Below, in pieces: positions 44,236 through 52,526 of a stretch of DNA of 64,000 nt; position 1 is the stretch's first letter; the number at the start of each line of letters is the position of its first letter. The DNA is from Thioalkalivibrio sp. ALJ12. Its GTDB lineage: Bacteria > Pseudomonadota > Gammaproteobacteria > Ectothiorhodospirales > Ectothiorhodospiraceae. The notes under the pieces are model-generated. The model was not told where the DNA came from. It was given only the letters and a program-made list of their open reading frames with translations, and searched no databases. The position numbers and the translations under genes are program-made. The stretch covers positions 1,272,001 through 1,336,000 of the forward strand of contig NZ_KB899538.1 in the NCBI RefSeq assembly GCF_000378305.1. The letters run 5' to 3'.

Positions 44236-44460
44236 GTTTTCTGGTGCCCCTCGGCGTGTCTCGCCGAGGGGTTAAACGGGAAGTTCGGTGAGCCCGCTAC
44301 AGGTATCTGGATGCCTGCGGACGAATCCGACGCTGCCCCCGCAACGGTAATCGAGCGAGAGGCCATGACGGCCTCTGATGGTCGCGGCACACGCCACTGA
44401 ACGGAATCGTTCGGGAAGGCGCCGCACCGGAACGCTCGTCAGCCCGGAGACCGGCCAGGG
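44236..44460 (+). promoter_or_regulatory. Cobalamin riboswitch
   Basis: The AdoCbl-type core is complete: GGTGCCCCTC with a 5' hairpin, TTAAACGGGAAGTTCGGTGAG, the AATCCGACGCTGCCCCCGCAACGGTAA core, GCCACTGAACGG, GGGAAGGCGCCGC and the B12 box AGCCCGGAGACCGGCCAG at 44441-44458. It precedes btuB by about 155 bases, so binding of adenosylcobalamin should switch off expression of btuB and perhaps the whole downstream run. A TTGACC (44210-44215) upstream is a possible -35 site. The part between the box and the btuB ATG holds the expression platform; no clear terminator was seen there, suggesting translational control. Confidence 0.95.
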
Positions 44461-44616
44461 AATGATCGCGCGGCATGCGGCGGGCATGCGAGGCGGATGA
44501 TCGGGCCTGGTCGCATAGCGGCTGTGCCCGGTCCCCCTCGTGTCTCTCTCCCCCCTGCCTGCGTGGTCCCGACGAATTTACGGCGTGCGGGCGGCTCGCC
44601 GGGAGACACGGACGAC

Positions 44617-46461
44617 ATGAAACGCACAGCACTTTCCACGGCCATCCTGCTGGCCACCACCCCGGTCCTCGCCGAGACGCCGGACGCCGATTCCGAAGCG
44701 CACACCCTCGACGTGGTCCAGGTCACGGCCGCGCGCGTCGCGCAGACGGTCGACGAGACCCTGTCCTCGGTCACCGTCATCGACCGCGAAGAGATCGAGC
44801 GCCTGCAGCCGCAGCAGTTCACCGACCTGCTGGAGGGCCGCGCCGGGATCGAGACCTCCCAGAACAGTGCGTTTGGCAAGACTACTTCGGTCTATACGCG
44901 TGGCACGAGTTCCGACCACACCCTGCTCCTGATCGACGGCGTGCGCATGGGGTCGGCCACCAGTGGCGGGGCAAGCTGGCAGTTCCTGCCACCGGAGGAG
45001 ATCGAGCGCGTCGAAGTGGTGCGCGGACCGCGTACCAGCATCTACGGCTCCGACGCCATTGGCGGCGTGGTGCAGGTCTTTACCCGCGAGGGCCAGAAGG
45101 GGCCGCCCAGGGTCAACGCGTTTGTCGGGGGCGGCAGCTTCAACACCTGGGAAACGGGTGTGGGCGTCGCCGGCGGAACCGAGAACACGAACTACAGCTT
45201 CTCGCTCAGCCATTTCGAGACCGACGGCATCAATGTGCAGGATGACGTTGGAGACGATGACCGTGACGGCTACGACAACACCTCGCTTGCGACCAAGGTG
45301 ACCCATCGACTAGACAATGGGATTGAGGTTTTCGGCAACGTACTGTACTCGGAAGGGGAGTCAGAGTTTGACAGTACGGAGGGAGATGACTACACCGACT
45401 TTGTCCATGCAGCCCTCCGTGCGGGGTTCCGCATCCCGGTGAATAACCGTTGGGATACTGAGCTGAGTGTTGCACATGCACGTGATGAAAATGATCGCTA
45501 TGTGGATGGGGAATTCACATCGCGTTATGACACGAAGCGTGATTCGATCGACTGGTTGAACGAAATCGTCCTGTCGGACCAGCTGTTCCTCACGGCAGGC
45601 GTTGACGCCCGTGAGGACCGTATTCAGGTCGATGATCCTGGGCTAAGAGAGGGATTCGGTACGGACGAATATGAGGAGACCAGCCGCTACAACATTGGTG
45701 GGTTTGGGGTTCTCCAAGCCGATCTAGGCCGGCATACTTTGGAGGGTTCGTTACGATACGACGACAATGAACAGTTCGGTAGTAAAACTACCGGTCAAGT
45801 CGCCTGGGGATTCCAGGTCGCGGAAGCATGGCGACTGCGGGCTTCTTACGGGACAGCATTCAAGGCCCCAACGTTTAACGAACTTTACCATCCTGACATC
45901 GGGTTTTTCCGCGGCAACCCTGACCTTGATCCAGAGGAATCTGAAACTTTCGAAATAGGGGCCCGTTATTCGGCGGGATCCGGATATCTTGATTTGAGCG
46001 CTTTCGAGACACGAGTTGAAAACTTGATTGCAGGGTTCGCTCCACCGGAAAACGTTGAGGAAGCACGAATTCGGGGAGTCGAAGTGGATGGCCGATACGA
46101 ATTTGGCCAATGGCTTTCAGGCGCTTCACTGACCCTACTGGATGCCCGAGACCGGGAAACGGGAAACGAGTTGCAGAGACGCTCTCCCATTACGGCCCGT
46201 ATGGATCTCGATCGGAAGTTTCAGCGTTTCTCAATGGGCGGGTCGGTGATTGCGAAGAGCCGTTCGTATAACGACGCCAATAACGACGAGCGCCTTTCCG
46301 GCTACGGCCTGCTCAATCTGCGTGCGAGCTATCAGATTGCGCCGGAATGGCAGATTCAGGCTACGGTCAATAACGTGTTCGACAAGGACTACGAGACCGC
46401 CGGAGGGTACAACCAGCCGGGTCGGGCCGCTTTCGTCAAGCTGCGCTACCAGCAGAGGTGA
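44617..46461 (+). CDS. btuB: TonB-dependent outer-membrane cobalamin receptor
   Basis: 614 residues, as for BtuB. Signal peptide 1-19 (TTPVLA), TonB box DVVQVTA (32-38), plug domain with VYTRGTSSDHTLLLIDGVRMG and EIERVEVVRGPRTSIYGSDA, then a 22-strand beta barrel. It imports corrinoids across the outer membrane. The barrel half from about 45300 to 46260 has visibly lower GC (about 50% in sampled lines versus 73% before it) and different codon choice, suggesting a replaced segment. The last residues are RYQQR rather than a final aromatic, slightly unusual for an outer-membrane protein. The upstream frame to 44497 lies in the riboswitch leader. Confidence 0.96.
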   Translation: MKRTALSTAILLATTPVLAETPDADSEAHTLDVVQVTAARVAQTVDETLSSVTVIDREEIERLQPQQFTDLLEGRAGIETSQNSAFGKTTSVYTRGTSSDHTLLLIDGVRMGSATSGGASWQFLPPEEIERVEVVRGPRTSIYGSDAIGGVVQVFTREGQKGPPRVNAFVGGGSFNTWETGVGVAGGTENTNYSFSLSHFETDGINVQDDVGDDDRDGYDNTSLATKVTHRLDNGIEVFGNVLYSEGESEFDSTEGDDYTDFVHAALRAGFRIPVNNRWDTELSVAHARDENDRYVDGEFTSRYDTKRDSIDWLNEIVLSDQLFLTAGVDAREDRIQVDDPGLREGFGTDEYEETSRYNIGGFGVLQADLGRHTLEGSLRYDDNEQFGSKTTGQVAWGFQVAEAWRLRASYGTAFKAPTFNELYHPDIGFFRGNPDLDPEESETFEIGARYSAGSGYLDLSAFETRVENLIAGFAPPENVEEARIRGVEVDGRYEFGQWLSGASLTLLDARDRETGNELQRRSPITARMDLDRKFQRFSMGGSVIAKSRSYNDANNDERLSGYGLLNLRASYQIAPEWQIQATVNNVFDKDYETAGGYNQPGRAAFVKLRYQQR

Positions 46462-46464
46462 TGC

Positions 46465-47019
46465 ATGGGTAATCGACTGTCAAAGATTGCGACCCGCACG
46501 GGTGACGAAGGCCGGACTGGCCTGGGGGATGGCTCGCGGGTGGGTAAGGACAGCCACCGCGTCGAGGCGTTTGGTGACGTGGACGAGCTGAACAGTGTCG
46601 TGGGCCGGGTCCTGGTCCACGATCTCCCGGAAGAGGTTCGGCGCGTGCTGGCCCTGGTTCAGCACGAGCTGTTCGACCTGGGGGCGGAGCTGGCGGTGCC
46701 GGGGCATCAGGCGCTACCGGATGCCTCTGTCGAGCGGCTCGATGTCGAGCTGGAAAGCTTCAACGCCGATCTGCCGCCGCTCGAGGAGTTCATCCTGCCG
46801 GGCGGTGGCCCGGCCACGGCCGACTGCCATATCGCCCGTACGGTATGCCGCCGTGCGGAACGTCGTCTGGTGGCGGTGAATCACCATGAGGCGCTGCGGC
46901 CGAGTTCACTGGCCTACATCAACCGCCTGTCGGATCTTCTGTTCGTGCTCTGCCGTGTGCTTGCACGTCACGAGAACGGCGCGGAAGTCCTCTGGCAGCC
47001 GGCCAACAAACGCGGCTGA
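46465..47019 (+). CDS. pduO: Cob(I)alamin adenosyltransferase, PduO type
   Basis: 184 residues. ATP motif KIATRTGDEGRTGLGDGSRV at the N-terminus, FGDVDELNSVVGRV, FILPGGGPATADCHIARTVCRRAERRLV (the corrinoid/ATP helix) and a final NRLSDLLFVLCRV, all typical of PduO-type (CobO-independent) enzymes. It makes adenosylcobalamin from imported or salvaged corrinoid, fitting its place 3 bases after btuB. A second, unrelated adenosyltransferase (CobO) lies at 52.5 kb. Confidence 0.94.
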   Translation: MGNRLSKIATRTGDEGRTGLGDGSRVGKDSHRVEAFGDVDELNSVVGRVLVHDLPEEVRRVLALVQHELFDLGAELAVPGHQALPDASVERLDVELESFNADLPPLEEFILPGGGPATADCHIARTVCRRAERRLVAVNHHEALRPSSLAYINRLSDLLFVLCRVLARHENGAEVLWQPANKRG

Positions 47020-47143
47020 TTGCATCTGCCGTTGCTGGTTTTCGGGTGCCGTTTCCACGGCACCTTCCTGCGTATAACGGATTGGCGACGCCACCATTGC
47101 ACCGGTGGCGTCGCCCCATCGAATTTTCTTCGGGGTTTATCGC
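47020..47143 (+). repeat. Two stem-loops before the CobN-like gene
   Basis: GGTGCCGT/ACGGCACC (47045-47064) with loop TTCC, and a 12-bp perfect stem GGCGACGCCACC/GGTGGCGTCGCC (47084-47115) with an 8-base loop. Between them is an AT-rich spacer, and TTTTCTTC follows the second with an 8-base gap. They may act as an attenuator, processing site or stabiliser between pduO and the CobN-like gene; no second riboswitch core is visible. Confidence 0.7.
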
Positions 47144-50100
47144 ATGTCCTTCTGGAAACGCAGCCTGGTCCTGCTGATCGTCGGCCTGTGGAGCACGCCC
47201 GTATGGGCAGGGCCCCAGATCGTCGGCATCGTCTCCGAGCGCTCGGCCCCCGAGGTGGCCGCCGGTGCGCATCGATTCCTGGAGGCCGTGCCGGATGCCG
47301 AGGTGGTGCTGCGCACGCCTGAGCAGCTGGCGGACAAGTCGGACTCGTCAATCCGGGCGTTGTGGCGCGATGCCGACGCGGTGCTCGTGGCAGCGGTGTT
47401 CGGGGACCAGGCCGGTCGTCTCGAACGTCTGCTGCGCGAAGAGGCACCGGCCGAGTCAGCGCCGATCCTTGCAATCAACAGCGAACGGCGCCTGACCGCG
47501 CTGTCCCGCATCGACGGCCAGGCGGTGCTGGAGGAGCTGGACGAGGAGGCCCGGACCGAACTGACCGAGAACCCTGAAGCGGGCGAGGATCCGCGCGAGC
47601 ACCTGGCCCGGCAGCAGGAGCGCTTCTCAAACCAGGCCGACTGGCTAACCGGACGTGCGTTCTATCAGGGCCGCACACCGGAGAACATGGAGGGTCTGAT
47701 GCGCTGGCTGGGCGCTCGGGGCGGGCACTCGATTGACGTGCCGGAACCGGATCCGCGCGAGACCATCCGCTATTACCGGGATGGCCAGTCGGTGGCCGAC
47801 CCGGGGGATCTTGGCCTGGATGCCAGGCCGGCCGTGGCCGTGCTGGACCTGGATACCGGTGACCGTCCCGGTGACCGCGAGCTTCTGGATGCGACCTGCG
47901 AGGCGCTGGAGGCCCGGGATACCCAGTGCTTCGCGGTCCTCGCGCGCTGGGGTGGGGCCAGCCGCGAGGCAGTCGAGAACCTCGCCGCATCGGCGGCACC
48001 CGCCGAGCTGAGCGGGATCGTCAGCCTGCAGGACTTCGTAGTGGGCGGCGGTGGCAACCGCGAGGCGGTGGCCGAGGCCTTCGCCGAGCTGGATGTCCCT
48101 GTGGTCAAGGGGATTCGTCTGGCGGACGTGAGCGAGACCGAGTGGCGGCTCTCGCACGAGGGCATCCCCTGGGACAAGGTCCACTATCACGTGGCCATGC
48201 CGGAATTGCAGGGCGCCAGTCAGCCGATGGTGCTGGCGACTGCGGGCGAGCCCACGCAGGACGAACGCACTGGCGTGCGATTGGCGCTGCCCGAACCGGT
48301 GGGCGAGCGGGTGGAGGCCCTGGCCGACCGGATGCAGCGCTGGAACCGGCTGCGCCAGCTGGACAACACAGACAAGCGGGTCGCGGTCGTGTACTACAAC
48401 CATCCGCCCGGTCGCCAGAACATTGGCGCCGACAAGCTGGATGTCCCGGAATCACTGCTGGAGATCCTGCAACGGCTGGAGGCCGCCGGGTATGACCTCG
48501 GGGACGAGGTGCCGGAGGATGCCGAGGCCCTGCTGGACATGATCCAGGACCGGGCGGTGAATCTGCCGGAACAGGCGGACGCGCTGGACGCGATCGCCGG
48601 CCGGGTCGCCTCGCTGGATCGAGATCAGTACCAGGCGTATTTCGACGGCTTGCCTGCCGCGGTGCAGGCGGAGCTGGTCGACGGACCGATCGGCTACCTG
48701 CAGGCGCGTCTGGAGGCGGCCAGGGACGCGGACAAGCACGAACTGGCGGAGGCCGCGCTGGACAGCGGTGTCGGCGATCTACGGCATATGCTCGAGAGCT
48801 ACCCGCACGACGCCCAGGAACGGGCGCTGGACCTGCTCGCCCAATACGAGGCCGCCTGGGAGGCCACGCTGGCCGGTGAAGACGAACACGAAACCACCGA
48901 ACAGCTGCGCAAGGCCCTGGTGCGTACAGGCATCCCGGGTCTGACCGGATGGGGCGAGCCGCCGGGCGAGGCCATGACGCGCGACGGCGAGATGCTCTTC
49001 CCCGGCATCGAGTTCGGCAACGTGTTCATCGGCCCGCAGCCGCCGCGCGGGTGGGAGGTCAGCGAGCGCTTGCTGCATGCGAACACGACCTTCCCGCCGA
49101 CTCACCAGTACGCCGGTTTCTATCACTGGATTCGCGAGCACTTCGAGGCGGATGCGCTGGTCTACGTCGGACGTCATTCCACTCGCGAGTTCCTCCCGCG
49201 CCGCCGCGCGGGTCTCGCCCCGGACGACTACCCCGAGATCCTCGGCGGTGACCTGCCGATCATCTATCCCTACATCGTCGATGGTGTCGGCGAGGGCATC
49301 CAGGCCAAGCGGCGGGCGATGGGCGTGATGATCAGCCACCTGACGCCGCCGCTGGCGGCCACCGAGCTCTACGACAGCCTGCTGGAACTGCGCCAGCTGG
49401 TGGAGACCTACGAGGCCGCGGCCCAGCCCGATGCGGCCACCCGCTCGCGCGCCGCCCAGACGCTGCGCGAGCGTATCGACGAGCTGGGCCTGACCGAGAC
49501 CATCGAACGCGAACTGGCGCGCGGCCATCACCATCACGGCCACGACGACGGAGATGGGCACCACGATGACCACTCCGACGGGCATGAGCAGGACGGTGGC
49601 CATGGACATGACGACCATGGCAGGGACGATGATCATGGGGATGACCACGGGCACGACCACGGTGACACTCCGCTCGCGGAGATGGATGAAGAGCTGCTGG
49701 TGCACGAGATCGGCCACTACCTGACCGACATGCAGGAGGACCAGATGCCGCTGGGTCTGCATGTGTTCGGTCGCGACTGGTCGGACGAAGCCGTGGACAC
49801 GATGCTCGAGTCGATGGCCGGGGATGGTGAGGCCGGTGACGACTGGGACGCCAGGCTGCGGGGTTCGCCCGCCAGTGAACGCGCCCATCTGCTGGCCGCC
49901 CTGGAGGGTCGGTTCGTGCCACCGGGTCAGGGCAACGATCCGATCCGCACGCCGGATGTACTGCCCACCGGGACAAACTTCCATGCCCTGTCGGCGGACC
50001 TGGTGCCAACACGAATCGCCTGGGGCATCGGTCAGGAACTCGCCGCGGATGCCCGCGAGCACGGTGATCCGGAAGCGGATGGCAGTGAGGCCATCATCCT

Positions 50101-51607
50101 CTGGGCCTCCGACACCGTACGTGACGAGGGGGTGATGATCGCCTTCGGCATGGACATGCTTGGAATCCGGCCCGCCTGGAACAGTCGCGGGATCGTCGAG
50201 GGTCTGGAGCGCATGGATCTCGACGAGGCCGGGCGCGACCGTCGCCGGGATGCCCTGTTCACCACCTCCGGGCTGTTCCGCGATCTCTACGAGGACCAGC
50301 TCGTGTGGCTGGACCGGGCCGCACGGCTGGCGCTGGATGGCGCCTCGGAGACCATCCTCGAGGAGCACCCGGAACTGGAAGAGGCACTGGAAGCAGCCCT
50401 CGCTCCGCTGGCGGAGGATCTGCGCGATCCCGGCGGCGAGTCGTTGGCGCGTAATGATGTCGCCGCGCAGTGGGTGGAGGACACCGAGGCCTTGCGCGCG
50501 GCCGGACTGGACGGTGCCGCCGCCGGGGAGCAGGCCGCGTTGCGCGTGTTCGGCACCGCACCGGGGGCGTACGGCGCCGGGGTCAACCGCCTGGCGGACC
50601 GTTCCGGCGCCTGGGAGGATCGCGCCGAACTGGGCGCGGCCTACCTGCGCCGCATGGGGCATGCCTACGGCACAACGGCATCCGGCGATGCGGCACACGA
50701 GGCGTTCGAGTCGCGCGTGGCCGGGGTCGGGCGCACCTATCTGGGCCGTGCCTCGCACCTGTACGGGCTGCTGGACAACGACGACGGCTTCGATTTCCAG
50801 GGTGGGCTGTCCACTGCCGTGGAAAGCCTGCGCGGCGAGGTGCCGGACAACCGCGTGCTGCAGCATGCCGACCCGGACAACCCGCAGGTGGAGACGCTGG
50901 GGCGCGCGCTGATGCGCGAGCTGCAGGGGCAGAACCTGAACCCGCAGTGGATCGAGCCGCTGATGGATCACGGTTATGCCGGGGCCCGCACCATGGCCCG
51001 CGACTTCGTCGACAACCTTTGGGGCTGGCAGGCCACCAACCCCGAGATCGTGCGCTCCTGGGTCTGGGACGAGGTGCACGACATCTACCTGCAGGACCGG
51101 CACGGACTGGGCGTGGACGAATTTCTCGCCGACGGCCACAACGTGCATGTGAAGACCCACCTGCAGGCCGTGCATCTGGTGGCTGCCAGTCGCGGGTTCT
51201 GGGAGGCCGAGCCGGAGGTACTGGACGCCCTGTCCGAACGCTTCGCCGAATTGGTTGCGGAACACGGCCTGCCGGGCAGCGGGCACACGCGCCCCGACCA
51301 CCCGATGCTGGACGAGGTGGCCGAGCGCCTGGAGGACCCCGAACTGCGCGAGGCCTTCGAGGCCGTGCGCGCGTCCGCGCAGATCGATCGTGCACAGGCG
51401 GAGGCCGACCCCAGTCGTGTCACCGAGATCCAGCCGCTGGAGGACCCGGACGCCCGGGAGATGCAGGAGATGCCGGAAGCGGCCGAGGCCGAGAGTGGCC
51501 AGGAGACCGGCGACGAGGCAGCCGGCATGCCCTGGCTTCCCTGGCTAGTCGCCGCCGCGCTGTTCCTGCTGCTGATTGGCGGTATCGCCGCAGGCCGCCG
51601 CCGATAA
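47144..51607 (+). CDS. Exported, membrane-anchored CobN-like chelatase
   Basis: 1487 residues. It carries the CobN/BchH core: FGNVFIGPQPPRGW (about 622-635), FPPTHQYAGFYHWIREHFEADALVY, YVGRHSTREFLP in place of HVGKHGTLEWLP, and YPYIVDGVGEGIQAKRRAMG. Unlike cytoplasmic CobN it begins with a signal peptide (residues 1-22, ending TPVWA), has an insert of about 50 residues made mostly of His, Asp and Gly at about 793-843, and ends with a membrane helix (about 1462-1482) followed by GRRR. So the chelatase body should be periplasmic. It is followed by ExbB-like and DUF2149 genes and lies between pduO and cobO. The same trio as in bacteroidete hmuSTU haem operons suggests a chelatase or dechelatase working with a proton channel. 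Cobalt chelation in the cytoplasm would then need another CobN. Confidence 0.85.
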   Translation: MSFWKRSLVLLIVGLWSTPVWAGPQIVGIVSERSAPEVAAGAHRFLEAVPDAEVVLRTPEQLADKSDSSIRALWRDADAVLVAAVFGDQAGRLERLLREEAPAESAPILAINSERRLTALSRIDGQAVLEELDEEARTELTENPEAGEDPREHLARQQERFSNQADWLTGRAFYQGRTPENMEGLMRWLGARGGHSIDVPEPDPRETIRYYRDGQSVADPGDLGLDARPAVAVLDLDTGDRPGDRELLDATCEALEARDTQCFAVLARWGGASREAVENLAASAAPAELSGIVSLQDFVVGGGGNREAVAEAFAELDVPVVKGIRLADVSETEWRLSHEGIPWDKVHYHVAMPELQGASQPMVLATAGEPTQDERTGVRLALPEPVGERVEALADRMQRWNRLRQLDNTDKRVAVVYYNHPPGRQNIGADKLDVPESLLEILQRLEAAGYDLGDEVPEDAEALLDMIQDRAVNLPEQADALDAIAGRVASLDRDQYQAYFDGLPAAVQAELVDGPIGYLQARLEAARDADKHELAEAALDSGVGDLRHMLESYPHDAQERALDLLAQYEAAWEATLAGEDEHETTEQLRKALVRTGIPGLTGWGEPPGEAMTRDGEMLFPGIEFGNVFIGPQPPRGWEVSERLLHANTTFPPTHQYAGFYHWIREHFEADALVYVGRHSTREFLPRRRAGLAPDDYPEILGGDLPIIYPYIVDGVGEGIQAKRRAMGVMISHLTPPLAATELYDSLLELRQLVETYEAAAQPDAATRSRAAQTLRERIDELGLTETIERELARGHHHHGHDDGDGHHDDHSDGHEQDGGHGHDDHGRDDDHGDDHGHDHGDTPLAEMDEELLVHEIGHYLTDMQEDQMPLGLHVFGRDWSDEAVDTMLESMAGDGEAGDDWDARLRGSPASERAHLLAALEGRFVPPGQGNDPIRTPDVLPTGTNFHALSADLVPTRIAWGIGQELAADAREHGDPEADGSEAIILWASDTVRDEGVMIAFGMDMLGIRPAWNSRGIVEGLERMDLDEAGRDRRRDALFTTSGLFRDLYEDQLVWLDRAARLALDGASETILEEHPELEEALEAALAPLAEDLRDPGGESLARNDVAAQWVEDTEALRAAGLDGAAAGEQAALRVFGTAPGAYGAGVNRLADRSGAWEDRAELGAAYLRRMGHAYGTTASGDAAHEAFESRVAGVGRTYLGRASHLYGLLDNDDGFDFQGGLSTAVESLRGEVPDNRVLQHADPDNPQVETLGRALMRELQGQNLNPQWIEPLMDHGYAGARTMARDFVDNLWGWQATNPEIVRSWVWDEVHDIYLQDRHGLGVDEFLADGHNVHVKTHLQAVHLVAASRGFWEAEPEVLDALSERFAELVAEHGLPGSGHTRPDHPMLDEVAERLEDPELREAFEAVRASAQIDRAQAEADPSRVTEIQPLEDPDAREMQEMPEAAEAESGQETGDEAAGMPWLPWLVAAALFLLLIGGIAAGRRR

Positions 51608-51618
51608 CCGCCGCTTGG

Positions 51619-51703
51619 GCATCTCCTGTAGGAGGCCAGCCCCCTGGCCGATGGGCCGCCGGATATACCCCATCGGCCAGAGGGCTGGCCTCCTACACAG
51701 GAA
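51619..51703. repeat. REP-like palindrome after the CobN-like gene
   Basis: TGTAGGAGGCCAGCCCCCTG...GGGATGGG-like left arm and its reverse complement around a 12-base centre (CCGCCGGATATA); the outer ends are TGTAGGAGGCCAGCCC and GGGCTGGCCTCCTACA. It is a third, distinct REP-type palindrome in the window, lying between genes of the putative CobN-ExbB-DUF2149 transcript. Confidence 0.83.
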
Positions 51704-51743
51704 GGTGAGAAGCGCTGAACAAAGGTTAGTGAGGTAAACGCGA

Positions 51744-52187
51744 ATGCCGTTCTCGATCACGATGGAACTGATGGATACCGTAGTGCGCTGGCTGCTGGAG
51801 CCGGTGATTGTCGGCCTGCTGGTGCTGGTGGCGGTCGCCGTCTGGGAGTTTGGGCTCGCACTGGGCGAACGCTCCGGCGGGGTGCGCCGGCTGGAGGCCA
51901 CCGGCGATGCCGAGCGCCTGGCCTACCGCGCACGGCGCCGCATTGACCGCGCGGATCTGCTGGCACGCATCGGCCCGATGCTCGGGCTGATGGGGACGCT
52001 GATCCCGCTGGGTCCAGGGCTGGCCGCGATGGGCCGGGGCGAACTGGAAATCCTCGCTCAGGCCGTTACGGTGGCGTTCAACACCACGGTGCTGGGGCTG
52101 CTGGTTGGCATCCTCGGTTTCCTGCTCGGACGCCTCCGGCGGCGCTGGTATGACGCCGCGATGGAGCGCCTGGAGGCGGCGGCATGA
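51744..52187 (+). CDS. MotA/TolQ/ExbB-like proton-channel protein
   Basis: 147 residues, shorter than ExbB. One membrane helix at about 18-38, a positively charged cytoplasmic stretch (about 45-75), then the family core RIGPMLGLMGTLIPLGPGLA and VTVAFNTTVLGLLVGILGFLLG, where TolQ/ExbB channel helices and the conserved Thr lie. It should form the proton-conducting half of a motor. The stop overlaps the DUF2149 start by ATGA, and the CobN-like gene is upstream; in haem hmu operons the ExbB-like gene (hmuT) is at the same place. Confidence 0.87.
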   Translation: MPFSITMELMDTVVRWLLEPVIVGLLVLVAVAVWEFGLALGERSGGVRRLEATGDAERLAYRARRRIDRADLLARIGPMLGLMGTLIPLGPGLAAMGRGELEILAQAVTVAFNTTVLGLLVGILGFLLGRLRRRWYDAAMERLEAAA

Positions 52188-52474
52188 GGGTCCCGCACTA
52201 CCGCGCCAGCCGCTTCGATGCCCCTGACGAGGAACCAATGGGGCCATTGGCCAACCTGGCCGACATCATGCTGGTGTTCGCCGTCGGCCTGATGGTGGTG
52301 ATGGCCGCCTCGGGGAGTGGCCTGGAACCGGCCAGCGGCGGCGCCGAGATCGAACCAGGGCGCGAGATCCCGGACCCGCCCGAGGGTGCCGGCGAGGCCG
52401 GCTCCGGCTTCGAGTCGATGGGCCAAGTCTACCGTGACCCGGAGACCGGACGAATGATCCTGATCGGCGAGTAG
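52184..52474 (+). CDS. DUF2149 protein (ExbD-like partner)
   Basis: 96 residues. A single membrane helix at about 26-44 (LADIMLVFAVGLMVVMAAS) contains Asp27 near its cytoplasmic end, the same design as the proton-accepting Asp of ExbD, TolR and MotB. A short periplasmic Pro/Gly-rich region and a conserved-looking GQVYRDPETGRMILIGE end follow. Belongs to DUF2149. The overlap with the ExbB-like gene indicates they act together, probably coupling proton flow to the CobN-like protein. Confidence 0.85.
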   Translation: MRVPHYRASRFDAPDEEPMGPLANLADIMLVFAVGLMVVMAASGSGLEPASGGAEIEPGREIPDPPEGAGEAGSGFESMGQVYRDPETGRMILIGE

Positions 52475-52526
52475 GCCCGCCCCCTGCGCACCCCGAACAA
52501 GCAATGAACTCAAGGAGTACATCAAC

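Noticed and set aside
44461-44616. Coding start upstream of btuB (to 44497)
   Set aside because: It lies in the riboswitch leader, and the signal peptide begins at 44617.
48779-51301. 840-aa open frame on the minus strand
   Set aside because: It is the reverse strand of the CobN-like gene, where clear CobN motifs show the coding sense.
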